Positions 26,402 through 34,262 are shown, counted from the first letter of the stretch. The stretch is 64,000 nucleotides of DNA from Mycobacterium scrofulaceum (GCF_002086735.1 NZ_MVIJ01000004.1:97431-161430), one strand, 5' to 3'. The notes: generated by a model not told the origin, from the sequence alone. Numbers and translations: made by a program.

Positions 26402-27192
26402 CGCAGGAAATCGACTTTCGACATTTTGAGCTGACCGCCTTCGCGGGTGAGCTCAACGCTGATCCGCCACACGACCGGGGGCCGGTGCGTGTTGTCAGCG
26501 TTGATGACGTCGGACCTCGCCGCCACCAGCAGGACCGCGGAATTCTCGCTCATCGACTCGACCGCGACGGCTTCGACGGTGGCCTTGCTGCTGACCTTCG
26601 ACTCCTCCGTCTGCTTGGCCATCAGCGCCGAAAGCGCTGACATCTGGGCCTTGAACTCGCCGGTCGAGTCGTCGATGATGCGCTGGTAGTCGTCCCGGGC
26701 GTGGTTGGCGTCGATCGACATCAGCGCCGTGACCCGTTGGCGCGCAACGGCGGTGAATTCCGCCGCGAGGTGTTGCTTGTGCGCGGTGATGCGGTGCTGC
26801 CACACGATGTAACCGCTCGCCGCGAGGGAAGCGGAGGCGAGCACGACACCGATGCCCGCGGCTATGGTCTTGCGCGGTGGGCGGCGAAGCCAGCGCGGCC
26901 GCTGTGGGCGTCGGACCCACCGCGGTCGCCCGGGACGGCGCGGCAATCGCGGTCGCGCCCGGGTCGACTCGGGGGGGCGATGCCCGGGATCTTGGGGCGC
27001 CGCGCCGTCGCCCGCGGTATCGGCCGCCTCACGCAGCCTGGCCACGCGTGCCCGAGCCGCGGCGGCGCGCGCTTCAGCCTCGGCAACTTCGTCTTGGGTG
27101 TCCACTTCCAAGACGGACGCTGGGGCGCCGGGATCGGCCCCATGGTCAGCGTCAGGTCCCTCCGGATCGTGCACGGAGAATGAGCTTATCAC
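26398..27192 (-). CDS. Mce-associated membrane protein (copy 2, A type)
   Basis: A 264-residue paralogue of the protein at 8444-9238. Ala/Arg-rich helices and a very basic Pro/Arg linker (RPGRPRWVRRPQRPRWLRR) precede a transmembrane helix at about 109-131. The extracytoplasmic domain contains ARDDYQRIIDDSTGEFKAQM. The start is GTG 27192; a second GTG at 27174 is possible. With the downstream B-type gene it forms a module close to the mce operon but on the opposite strand. Confidence 0.87.
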   Translation of the reverse strand: MISSFSVHDPEGPDADHGADPGAPASVLEVDTQDEVAEAEARAAAARARVARLREAADTAGDGAAPQDPGHRPPESTRARPRLPRRPGRPRWVRRPQRPRWLRRPPRKTIAAGIGVVLASASLAASGYIVWQHRITAHKQHLAAEFTAVARQRVTALMSIDANHARDDYQRIIDDSTGEFKAQMSALSALMAKQTEESKVSSKATVEAVAVESMSENSAVLLVAARSDVINADNTHRPPVVWRISVELTREGGQLKMSKVDFLR

Positions 27193-27326
27193 TCCGGTCC
27201 GCCCTCATCGGCGTCATCGTGCGGCCGCAATCACGGTGTTTACGTGGGGAAATGGTCGCCGGCCGCATACCGAGGAAAAGTAGGCTAGGGCGGGTCGGCG
27301 ACGGCGGCCGCGCGGCTCGGGTGATC

Positions 27327-27343
27327 TTCTCCAAGTAGGAGAA
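27327..27343. promoter_or_regulatory. Inverted repeat TTCTCC-AAGTA-GGAGAA
   Basis: A perfect 6-5-6 palindrome in the divergent gap between the second Mce-associated module (start 27192) and the small secreted protein (start about 27374). It overlaps a 10-of-12 match to the GAGAAT-N3-ATTCTC motif at 27339-27353. A regulator site is plausible. Confidence 0.35.
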
Positions 27344-27373
27344 TTTTCTTTTCGGGTGTGGCAAAGTGATCGG

Positions 27374-27775
27374 GTGCGATTCATCGTGGCGATGGCCGCC
27401 GCGTTGCTCGGCGCCGCTGTGCTGGCCGCGCCGCCATCGTCTGCCGGGCCGACGGTCTGCGACTTCCCCGCCTGCACCCCGGGCATCATGCCGCATCAGG
27501 TCCTGGGCGCGCCGTGTGGGAACACCACCTACTACGCCTTCGGTGTGGACGACAGTATCGTTCCACCGGCCTCGCAGCCGGGACGGCTGATGTTCTGTGG
27601 CTCGCCGAGGCGATACCAGCCGCGCTGGTTCCGGTCCCCCCCGATGGCCGGGGTCAAGGAGTTGAACGCGAACTGCCAGAACTACCAGAACTACGTCGCG
27701 CAGGCGCCGGACGGCCTGTTCCTGGTCTGTTTCGCCCACGACGGTGTCTTGACCTGGGTTCGCGCCGACACGTAG
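27374..27775 (+). CDS. Small secreted protein of unknown function
   Basis: A 133-residue exported protein. The signal peptide is residues 1 to about 24 (APPSSA-G), then a mature domain with six Cys (TVCDFPAC, APCGN, MFCGS, ANCQN, LVCF). I recognise no enzyme motif. GTG 27374 places the basic residue and hydrophobic core of the signal peptide correctly; the GTG at 27356 would add six residues. It is divergent from the Mce-associated pair and converges on a TetR gene with five bases between stops. Confidence 0.75.
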   Translation: MRFIVAMAAALLGAAVLAAPPSSAGPTVCDFPACTPGIMPHQVLGAPCGNTTYYAFGVDDSIVPPASQPGRLMFCGSPRRYQPRWFRSPPMAGVKELNANCQNYQNYVAQAPDGLFLVCFAHDGVLTWVRADT

Positions 27776-27780
27776 CCGCG

Positions 27781-28383
27781 TCAATCGCGGGCTTGGCGAG
27801 GCAGACCCAGCAACCGCCGGCTCAGATCGGTAACCCGGTCGAGCAGTGTGTCGTCGTCGATGTCGGCAACCAGCGGATGCATGACGGCGGTGCTGAGCGC
27901 GCCGGAGAACATGGCCGCCTCGATCCGCCCGTCCAGGCCCGCATCGCTCAGCAGCACCTGGTACAGGCGGTCCATGAAGAGTTGAAACGGCTTGTGCTCG
28001 GCCAGCAATCGGACGACGACGGGATCGAATTGCAGCGTGCGCACCAGCCGGCGGTCGCGGACGGCCATCTCGATCACCCGCACCAGCAGGGCATCTCGCG
28101 CCTGGGGCCCGTCGCCGTATGCCTCGGCCTCCTCGAGCGCCGGCTCGAGCCGGCCGAGTTCGCGTTCGGTCACGGCGATGACGATCTGCTCTTTGGTCCG
28201 GAACTGATGGTAGACAGCGGCTTTCGTGATACCGACGGCGTCGGCGATCATCTGTAGCGACGTACCGCTGACGCCGTGTGCGGCGAACAGCTCCAGCGCG
28301 GCGTCGAGCACCCGCGTCCGGGCCGCGCTGTGCTCGATCAGCCAGAACTGCTCATCGGCGACCGGTTGCCGTGCTGTTCCCAC
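27781..28383 (-). CDS. TetR-family transcriptional regulator
   Basis: A 200-residue TetR repressor. The helix-turn-helix spans about 41-60 (TSLQMIADAVGITKAAVYHQ), followed by FRTKEQIV. The C-terminal ligand domain is about 130 residues and not assignable to a ligand. The start is GTG 28383. A perfect 16-base palindrome at 28417-28432 in the divergent gap is the probable operator, so it likely represses both itself and the membrane/oxidase-subunit operon that starts at 28485. Confidence 0.92.
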   Translation of the reverse strand: MGTARQPVADEQFWLIEHSAARTRVLDAALELFAAHGVSGTSLQMIADAVGITKAAVYHQFRTKEQIVIAVTERELGRLEPALEEAEAYGDGPQARDALLVRVIEMAVRDRRLVRTLQFDPVVVRLLAEHKPFQLFMDRLYQVLLSDAGLDGRIEAAMFSGALSTAVMHPLVADIDDDTLLDRVTDLSRRLLGLPRQARD

Positions 28384-28416
28384 GCACCGAGACTAGACGA
28401 TGCTATTGACTCCAAA

Positions 28417-28432
28417 CTAGCCGATCGGCTAG
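28417..28432. promoter_or_regulatory. Probable TetR operator CTAGCCGATCGGCTAG
   Basis: A perfect 16-base palindrome in the 101-base gap between the TetR gene (28383) and the membrane operon (28485). The half-site GACTAGCCG recurs at 28439-28447, and a related GACTAGACG is at 28391-28399, so several repressor dimers may bind. Confidence 0.75.
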
Positions 28433-28484
28433 CTTCGCTGACTAGCCGTGTGTGGGTGGCCGATCTCGTAGGGGAGGGGTGCTG

Positions 28485-29270
28485 ATGTCCGACGTCGGCG
28501 ATGGCGACGGCCAGGGGCGGGGGCCGACGCGGGACGCGCGGCGGCGGACCGACGGTGAGCTGATCCTGCTGTGGACCCTGCCCGCGGCCCTCATCCTCTG
28601 GATTTTCGCGTTTCTTCTCTTCCCGGGTTTCATCCCGCCGATGTCGCCGTCGATGCCGGCGGACCGGGTCGCCGCGTTCTACCGCGATCCGGCGCATCTT
28701 CCGCAGATCCGGTACAGCATGATCGTGTTCAACTGGTTCGGGGTGTGCCTGGTGCCGATCCTGGCCTTGATCGTGCTGCAGATCCGCAGGATGGCGCACC
28801 GGACGCCGATCTTCTCCTACGCGATGCTGGGCTGCGCGGCCGGCGGTCCGACCCTGTTCCTCGTCGCCAACGTCTGCTGGCTGCTGGCCGCCTTCCGTCC
28901 GGAACGCAGCCCCGAGCTGACGCAGCTGCTCAACGATTTCGGCTGGATCACCTTCACGATCCTGGTGCCGTTCCTGATCGGGCAAAGCGTGATCCTCGCC
29001 CTGGCAATCTATTTCGATGATCAGCCGCGCCCGGTGTTCGGCCGCTGGGTGGCGTACTTCAACCTGCTCGTGGCCGCCGCGCTGGTGCCCGCGGCGTTCG
29101 TCGGCGTCTCGCTGACCGGACCGCTGGCGTGGGACGGCTTCCTGTCGTTCTGGGTGAAGAACGTGGCTATCGCCGTCTGGATCGTCGTGATGGGCGTCGC
29201 CCTGGGGCGGGCGGTTTACCGCGAGCGCGCCGAGAACCACGGGCGCCCGGAAGAATTGGTCCGCGCGTGA
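28485..29270 (+). CDS. Polytopic membrane protein, paralogue of the next gene
   Basis: A 261-residue integral membrane protein with about seven hydrophobic segments after a charged N terminus. It resembles the next gene product in its second half: (F/L)RP(E/G)R(S/D)PE, FLIG, WxxYxNL and AWDG(F/E) occur in the same order. ATG 28485 has GGGGAGGGG upstream. I do not recognise a characterised family. Its operon with heme-copper-oxidase subunits III and IV suggests a membrane redox or assembly function. Expression is likely controlled by the divergent TetR protein. Confidence 0.82.
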   Translation: MSDVGDGDGQGRGPTRDARRRTDGELILLWTLPAALILWIFAFLLFPGFIPPMSPSMPADRVAAFYRDPAHLPQIRYSMIVFNWFGVCLVPILALIVLQIRRMAHRTPIFSYAMLGCAAGGPTLFLVANVCWLLAAFRPERSPELTQLLNDFGWITFTILVPFLIGQSVILALAIYFDDQPRPVFGRWVAYFNLLVAAALVPAAFVGVSLTGPLAWDGFLSFWVKNVAIAVWIVVMGVALGRAVYRERAENHGRPEELVRA

Positions 29271-30079
29271 GCGCGGTGATCACGCCGCCGGCGCCGCCGG
29301 CACCGCCACCGTCCGCAACCCTGCGCCAGCGTTTACGCTGGCACCTCAGGCACGATCCCAAGCGCGAGCTGTGGTTCGCGTGGGGGACGCTCATGGCGTT
29401 CTATACCATCTTCTTTCCGATGTTCTTCATCGTGGCGCAGGTCCAGCCGCCGCCCGAGCCCGGCTGGGGCCTCGCCAGACAGCTGCACTGGTTCTCCGAA
29501 CGGCATCTGGGGATACCGGTCGGCTTCGGGATCATCTTCGCGATCAGCGGCATGATCGCGGTCAACAACGCCCTGATCGCCTACTCGATGCGGCGGATGT
29601 CGGTCAGCCGCGCCTTCGGGTATTCGTACCTGATCATCTACTCGCTCAGTGCGGTTCCCGGCATGCTGCTGCTCAACATCGCGCTGATCGTCGGCACGCT
29701 GCGACCCGGGCGCGACCCCGAAGCGATCGGCTGGCTGTACGACTTCGCGTTCTTGTCCTTCGACGGCACCATGGGGGTGTTCCTGATCGGCTCGCTGATC
29801 TGGATGGTCGCGATCCTGCTCGACAAGAACCACGTGTTCCCCAAGTGGTTCGGCTATCTGAACCTGTGCAACGCGCTGACCGAGGTGGTGGTGGCGCCGT
29901 GCTGGATCTTCCGGCGAGGCGTGTTCGCGTGGGACGGGGAGATCGCCTGGTGGCTGGACATGGTCGTATTCGGGATCTACCAAGTCACTTTCATCGTCAT
30001 GCTGTTTCACATGATCCGCCGCGAAGACTTCGGCACCGGGCGGCTGCCCGACCTGCCGCGAAGAGGGGCGGTCGCGTGA
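29267..30079 (+). CDS. Polytopic membrane protein, paralogue of the preceding gene
   Basis: A 270-residue membrane protein with a Pro-rich N terminus (VITPPAPPAPPPSA) and about seven hydrophobic segments. It shares the order LRPGRDPE, DFAFLSFDGTMGVFLIG, WFGYLNL and FAWDGEIAWW with the preceding protein, indicating an ancient duplication. The start GTG 29267 overlaps the upstream stop by four bases. The next gene overlaps its end in the same way, so all are translationally coupled. Few His residues are present, so it is not an oxidase catalytic subunit. Confidence 0.82.
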   Translation: MSAVITPPAPPAPPPSATLRQRLRWHLRHDPKRELWFAWGTLMAFYTIFFPMFFIVAQVQPPPEPGWGLARQLHWFSERHLGIPVGFGIIFAISGMIAVNNALIAYSMRRMSVSRAFGYSYLIIYSLSAVPGMLLLNIALIVGTLRPGRDPEAIGWLYDFAFLSFDGTMGVFLIGSLIWMVAILLDKNHVFPKWFGYLNLCNALTEVVVAPCWIFRRGVFAWDGEIAWWLDMVVFGIYQVTFIVMLFHMIRREDFGTGRLPDLPRRGAVA

Positions 30080-30672
30080 CCGACGTTGCCGACAAGGATC
30101 AACGGCCCCGGTTCGTGCCGGGTCAACCGGACATGTGGGCCTTCGTCTTGTTCGAGACCCTGGTGTTCACCGCATATTTCGGCTTCTACCTGTTCTCCCG
30201 CGCTCGCACCCCCGACCCTTTCCTGCACTCGCAGGCACAGCTCGACCTGCGCATCGGGGTGTTCAACACCCTTGTCCTGCTGCTGAGTTCGTGGTCGGTG
30301 GCGCGGTGTGTCCAGTCGGCCCGTGCCGGCGCCTACCGGGCGGCGCTGCGAGACGTGTTCATCACGGCCGCGTTCGCCGCGGTTTTTCTCTTCTTCAAGG
30401 TGTTCGAGTGGGCCCGGTTGGTGAGCATCGGAAGCGGCTTGGGAAGTAACGACTTCTCCACCTACTACTTCTTCCTCACCGGCATCCATTTCGTCCACCT
30501 GTTGATCGGCTTCGTCGCCCTCGGTGTCATCGTCTACCAATTGCGCGCAGAGACACGAAAAGCCCACGAAACAAGAGAATCTCAGGTGCTCGTCGAAACG
30601 TGCGCCACCTACTGGCACACCGTCGACTTCCTGTGGGTGCTCATCTTTGCACTGCTCTACGTGGTGAGGTGA
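30076..30672 (+). CDS. Cytochrome c oxidase subunit III-family (NorE-like) protein
   Basis: A 198-residue, five-helix member of the heme-copper-oxidase subunit III family. Diagnostic segments are PDMWAFVLFETLVFTAYF near the N terminus, FFKVFEWARL, YYFFLTGIHFVHLLIG and the C-terminal YWHTVDFLWVLIFALLYV. The length matches NorE-like proteins, not full CoxC. GTG 30076 overlaps the upstream stop. No subunit I or II gene is in the operon or the window, so it is an orphan, and its partner may be the paired membrane proteins. Confidence 0.88.
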   Translation: MTDVADKDQRPRFVPGQPDMWAFVLFETLVFTAYFGFYLFSRARTPDPFLHSQAQLDLRIGVFNTLVLLLSSWSVARCVQSARAGAYRAALRDVFITAAFAAVFLFFKVFEWARLVSIGSGLGSNDFSTYYFFLTGIHFVHLLIGFVALGVIVYQLRAETRKAHETRESQVLVETCATYWHTVDFLWVLIFALLYVVR

Positions 30673-30702
30673 TCGGCAATCAAGTTCAACAGACGGCTGC
30701 TG

Positions 30703-30957
30703 GTGGTATGGCTGATCCTGGCCTCGCTGACGCTCGCCTACCTGGGGGTGGACCATTCCACCGGCGGATCGCCGCGATCCAGCGCGGTGGTCACCTCGAG
30801 CGTCATCGTGATCGCACTTGTCAAGGTGCGCATCATCTTTCGCGAGTTCATGGAGGTCAGGAACGCTCCGGTCCTGCTGTGCCGGCTGACCGACGCATGG
30901 GTGGTGATCATGGCCGCCGCCCTGCTCGGTTGCTACTTCGTCGGCATGAACCTTTGA
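30703..30957 (+). CDS. Cytochrome c oxidase subunit IV-like small membrane protein
   Basis: An 84-residue protein with two to three hydrophobic segments, resembling prokaryotic COX4-like proteins (VIVIALVKVRIIFREFMEVRNAP, then LCRLTDAWVV). The GTG at 30703 lacks a ribosome site. Reading the frame upstream to the stop at 30670-30672 adds IKFNRRLL, with a GAGGTGA site ideally placed for an ATC start at 30679, so the true start may be non-canonical. It follows the subunit III-like gene and completes the TetR-controlled operon. It converges on the P450 gene (one base between). Confidence 0.78.
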   Translation: MVWLILASLTLAYLGVDHSTGGSPRSSAVVTSSVIVIALVKVRIIFREFMEVRNAPVLLCRLTDAWVVIMAAALLGCYFVGMNL

Positions 30958-30958
30958 G

Positions 30959-32254
30959 TCAGCCGGCGACCGCGACCGCGTCCGCGGTGGTGAACGCGAG
31001 GTGGAGTTCGCTCAGGCCGCGCAGGATGTACGTCGGCTCGTAGTTGTAGCGACGTTCGGCGGCCGGCCCGTGATGGGCTTCGTCGATCTCGATGCGCGAC
31101 ATCCGATCCAGCAGGCGCTCGATCGAGACGCGGCCCTCCACGCGGGCGAGCGGGCCGCCGGGGCACGAGTGGACACCCCGGGCGAAGGCCATGTGCTCCC
31201 GCACGTTACGCCGGCGCAGGTCGAACTCGTGCGGGTTTTCGAACCGGCGCGGATCCCGATTGGCCGCGCCCGGTAGCACCATCACGACGGTGCCGGCGGG
31301 AATGTCGACGCCCCCGATCGTGGTGGCCTTGCGGGCCAGCCGCGAGTCGCTCTTGACGGGGCTGTCCATCCGCAGCGATTCCTCGATGAAACCGGGAATG
31401 AGGCTGCGGTCCTCGCGCAGCTCCTGCTGGATGTCCGGCCGGTCGCCGAGCACCTGCAGCGCCGCGCTGAGCAGCTTGGCCGTCGTCTCCTGGCCGGCGG
31501 CGAAGAGGAACGTCGCCGAGCGGACGACCTCGATGACGGACGGCGTCGAGCCGTCGGGGTATTTCGCGGACGCCAATGAGGTCAGGACGTCGTTGCGCGG
31601 CTCGCGCCGCCGGTCCTCGATGTAGTTGCAGAACTTCTCGTCGAGCCACTCCAGCGGGTTGATGCCGACCGACTCGTGGTCCAGCGCGCCCACCCGCGCC
31701 TCGGGACGGTCGGCACCCAGGACCTTACGAAACTCCTTGTGGTCGGATTCCGGCACGCCCAGCAGGTCGGCGATCACCAAGGTGGCGAACGGCTTCGAGT
31801 ACTCGGCGATGAATTCGCACTCGCCGTTGTGCAGGAACTCGTCGAGCTGACGGTCGGCGAGGCGCCACATGAACTCCTCGTTCTGCTTCAGCCGGCTGGG
31901 GGTGAGCAGCTTGGCGAGTACCGACCTGGCCTTGGTGTGGTCCGGCGGATCCATCGTGACCATGTGCTCGTTCATCGGGAAATAGCTGCGGTGCTCGTCG
32001 ATCTGGGTGCTGATGTCGTCACCTTCGGGCGCAAACGGCAACGGCGGGAAGGGACCACCGAGGGCGACGATGTTGGAGAAAGTCTCGGGGTCCTTGTAGA
32101 TCTCGCAGGCTTCGTCGTAACCGGTGACGGCGACGACCCCGTAGTGGGGCAGGCGCAACACCGGATTCTGGCTGCGCAGATAGTCGAAGTAGGGGTGCGG
32201 ATCGGGAACCAGAGACGGATCGGTGAAGAAGTCGATCGATTCGTAGTCGCTCAT
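30959..32254 (-). CDS. Cytochrome P450
   Basis: A 431-residue P450. The I-helix is FAAGQETTAKL, the K-helix EESLRMDSPV, and the heme loop MAFARGVHSCPG with Cys364. The N terminus MSDYESIDFFTDPSLVPDPHPYFDYLR is typical of mycobacterial P450s of the CYP125/CYP142/CYP51-neighbourhood size class, but I cannot name the subfamily. ATG 32254 is preferred because GGAGAC lies seven bases upstream; an in-frame ATG five codons earlier lacks such a site. It is divergent from a TetR gene, with an inverted repeat between them. No ferredoxin is adjacent. Confidence 0.9.
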   Translation of the reverse strand: MSDYESIDFFTDPSLVPDPHPYFDYLRSQNPVLRLPHYGVVAVTGYDEACEIYKDPETFSNIVALGGPFPPLPFAPEGDDISTQIDEHRSYFPMNEHMVTMDPPDHTKARSVLAKLLTPSRLKQNEEFMWRLADRQLDEFLHNGECEFIAEYSKPFATLVIADLLGVPESDHKEFRKVLGADRPEARVGALDHESVGINPLEWLDEKFCNYIEDRRREPRNDVLTSLASAKYPDGSTPSVIEVVRSATFLFAAGQETTAKLLSAALQVLGDRPDIQQELREDRSLIPGFIEESLRMDSPVKSDSRLARKATTIGGVDIPAGTVVMVLPGAANRDPRRFENPHEFDLRRRNVREHMAFARGVHSCPGGPLARVEGRVSIERLLDRMSRIEIDEAHHGPAAERRYNYEPTYILRGLSELHLAFTTADAVAVAG

Positions 32255-32335
32255 TGGTGGCGTCTCCATGGGCTGGGCTTCGCGGTGGTTTTCGGCGGCA
32301 CGCGTACCGCCGCCCGAGTTCGAGATCGAAAAATC

Positions 32336-32355
32336 TGCTGAGCACCTGCTTAGCA
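32336..32355. promoter_or_regulatory. Inverted repeat between P450 and TetR genes
   Basis: The arms TGCTGAGC (32336-32343) and GCTTAGCA (32348-32355) pair at seven of eight positions around a 4-base spacer. It lies in the divergent gap between the P450 (start 32254) and the TetR gene (start 32471), the expected place for that repressor's operator. Confidence 0.55.
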
Positions 32356-32470
32356 TGGCGGTAATGTCATGGTCAAGATCACCACGCCCGTGCCGACACG
32401 ACCGTGGCTACCATCTGGCATGGTCGATACTGGAACGTCGGGGAAGGCGTCGAGAGTACGGAGCGAAGGC

Positions 32471-33181
32471 ATGACATCTGCTTCCGGGGCCCGCAGGATC
32501 GGAGCGCCGGACGCGAAGAATCGCGGCCTGCTGCTGGACGCGGCCGAACAGCTGATGCTCGAAGAGGGCTACGCCGCGGTGACCTCGCGCCGACTCGCGG
32601 GCAAAGCCGGGTTGAAGCCGCAGTTGGTGCACTATTACTTCCGCACCATGGAGGACCTGTTCCTGGAAGTCTTCCGGCGCCGTGCCGAAGAAGGCCTGCG
32701 GTTCCAGGCGGAGGCGCTGCAGTCGCCGCAGCCCTTGTGGGCGCTGTGGAGATTCGGGACCGACCCCGCATTCACCCGTATTTCGATGGAATTTATGGCG
32801 CTGGCGAATCATCGCAAGGAGATGCGAGCCGAAATCGCTTACTACGCCGAACGTTTCCGCGAGGAACAGCGTCAAGCGGTGACAGCGGCACTACAACGCT
32901 ACGGCGAGGACAGCTCCGACATACCGCCCGTGGTCTGGACCGTGTTGATGACCAGCCTGTCGCGGATGCTGGTGCTCGAGCAGGCGATCGGCATGTCCGG
33001 CGGCCACGCCGAGACGATGGCGCTGGTCGAGAGCCACCTGCGCCGCCTCGAGGGTGAGCCGCGCCCCGTCGCGGGTATGCCGCGGACCTGGACAGTTCAC
33101 CAGTTCCGTAGCGAGCAGAGCACGCCTTTGGGGCCGTCCTTGGATACCACGACCGCCCCGTCCACCGCCAAGTCGCAGTGA
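32471..33181 (+). CDS. TetR-family transcriptional regulator
   Basis: A 236-residue TetR protein with a helix-turn-helix at about 38-57 (SRRLAGKAGLKPQLVHYYF). ATG 32471 follows GGAGCGAAGG; in-frame ATGs at 32369 and 32420 would add an N-terminal tail without family similarity. The last 85 bases overlap the 3' end of the convergent secreted-protein gene, and the C-terminal tail after AGMPR looks non-conserved, so the end may have been extended by loss of an earlier stop. It is the likely regulator of the divergent P450. Confidence 0.88.
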   Translation: MTSASGARRIGAPDAKNRGLLLDAAEQLMLEEGYAAVTSRRLAGKAGLKPQLVHYYFRTMEDLFLEVFRRRAEEGLRFQAEALQSPQPLWALWRFGTDPAFTRISMEFMALANHRKEMRAEIAYYAERFREEQRQAVTAALQRYGEDSSDIPPVVWTVLMTSLSRMLVLEQAIGMSGGHAETMALVESHLRRLEGEPRPVAGMPRTWTVHQFRSEQSTPLGPSLDTTTAPSTAKSQ

Positions 33182-33519
33182 AGCCCCGGCGTGCCGGGCT
33201 CGGTGCCCGTGCTCGCCACGACCATCGCGTAATCGTCCGGGTTCGACATGTCCAGATCGAAGCTCCACGGCTTGCCCGGCGCGATATCGACATCGACGTG
33301 TGGGGTGAACGAGTAGGGGTTGTGGCTGTAGTCGGAGAATCTCTCCGGTTGGTGGTCCAGGTAATAGATGTCGGTGTAGATCGGATTCTGCGCGGCGACC
33401 GTGTAAGTGACGTGATGCATGACCGGGTCGGCCTGGGCGTGCCCGGAGCTGACGAGTGAACCGATCCCACCGACCAGCACCGCCGACAGACTCGCCGCGC
33501 CCAACCGTCTGCCCGTCAT
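33097..33519 (-). CDS. Secreted protein resembling the MmpS extracytoplasmic domain
   Basis: A 140-residue exported protein. The signal peptide runs to about residue 30 (GHAQA-D), followed by a beta-rich domain with VTYTVAAQNPIYTDIYYLD and LHCDLAVDGAVVVSK...VLCSLRNW. The two-Cys pattern and strand order resemble the soluble domain of MmpS proteins, without their membrane anchor and without an MmpL gene nearby. ATG 33519 overlaps the enoyl-CoA hydratase stop by four bases and has GGAGG upstream. Its 3' end overlaps the TetR gene by 85 bases on the opposite strand. Confidence 0.78.
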   Translation of the reverse strand: MTGRRLGAASLSAVLVGGIGSLVSSGHAQADPVMHHVTYTVAAQNPIYTDIYYLDHQPERFSDYSHNPYSFTPHVDVDIAPGKPWSFDLDMSNPDDYAMVVASTGTEPGTPGLHCDLAVDGAVVVSKDGPKGVLCSLRNW

Positions 33520-34262
33520 CTCGCTCCTCCGGTCGGCCGTCGCGCACTCGCGGTGCGGTTCATCACCCGCTCTGCGGCGCGCCAATGTGCGTCGGCGACC
33601 CACAGCCGCGCGAAGGATGCTATCGCCTCGTCCGCCGAAACCCCGCTGATTACGCGCTTTATCTCGGTCGCCGGGTGGCGCGCCAGCGACCTCGCGATGG
33701 ATTGCCACCCTTCGTCGAACGAGGCGCGCGGGAACACCCGGTCCACCAAGCCGACTCGCTCGGCCTCTTCTGCGGTGAGCGGGGTCCCGGTTCCGGCCAG
33801 CAACAGCGCGCGGCTCTTTCCGACGAGGTCGGCCAGCCGCTCGGCCCCGCCCCAAGCCGGCATGATCTCCAGCTCGACCTGATTGAACGCGATCTTGACG
33901 TCGTCGGCCGCGAGCCGGATGTCGGCGGCGACGGCGACCTCGGCGCCACCGCCGAAGGCGTGACCGTTCAGCGCGGCGATCACCGGGGCCGGGAAGCTGG
34001 CGAGCTGATCACAGATGGCCCGCATCCGCTTGGCCATCGCCGCCGCATCCTCCTCGGTGCGCAGCGCGCGCAACTCCTTCAGGTCGCCGCCGGACACGAA
34101 GGCCCGATCACCCGCGCCTTTGATGACGAGGGTCTTGGCGCCCGCCGCCGCATCCAGAGCCTTCTCCAGCTGCTGCATGGTGTCCAGCGCGATGGCGTTG
34201 CGCGCGTGCGGGCGATCGATGGTCAGCACCGCCAACCCGTCATCGATCTCCAGGTCCACCAT
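33516..34262 (-). CDS. Enoyl-CoA hydratase/isomerase
   Basis: A 248-residue crotonase-fold enzyme. The oxyanion-hole segments are FVSGGDLKEL and NGHAFGGGAEVAVAADI. Candidate catalytic glutamates are E108 and E130 (FNQVELEIMPAWGG), although the second segment is two residues shorter than in rat hydratase, so dehydration/hydration is likely but not certain. ATG 34262 is at the edge of a divergent gap shared with the LpqH-like lipoprotein. Two weak (10-of-12) matches to the shared palindrome lie at 34292-34306 and 34314-34328. Confidence 0.88.
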   Translation of the reverse strand: MVDLEIDDGLAVLTIDRPHARNAIALDTMQQLEKALDAAAGAKTLVIKGAGDRAFVSGGDLKELRALRTEEDAAAMAKRMRAICDQLASFPAPVIAALNGHAFGGGAEVAVAADIRLAADDVKIAFNQVELEIMPAWGGAERLADLVGKSRALLLAGTGTPLTAEEAERVGLVDRVFPRASFDEGWQSIARSLARHPATEIKRVISGVSADEAIASFARLWVADAHWRAAERVMNRTASARRPTGGAR

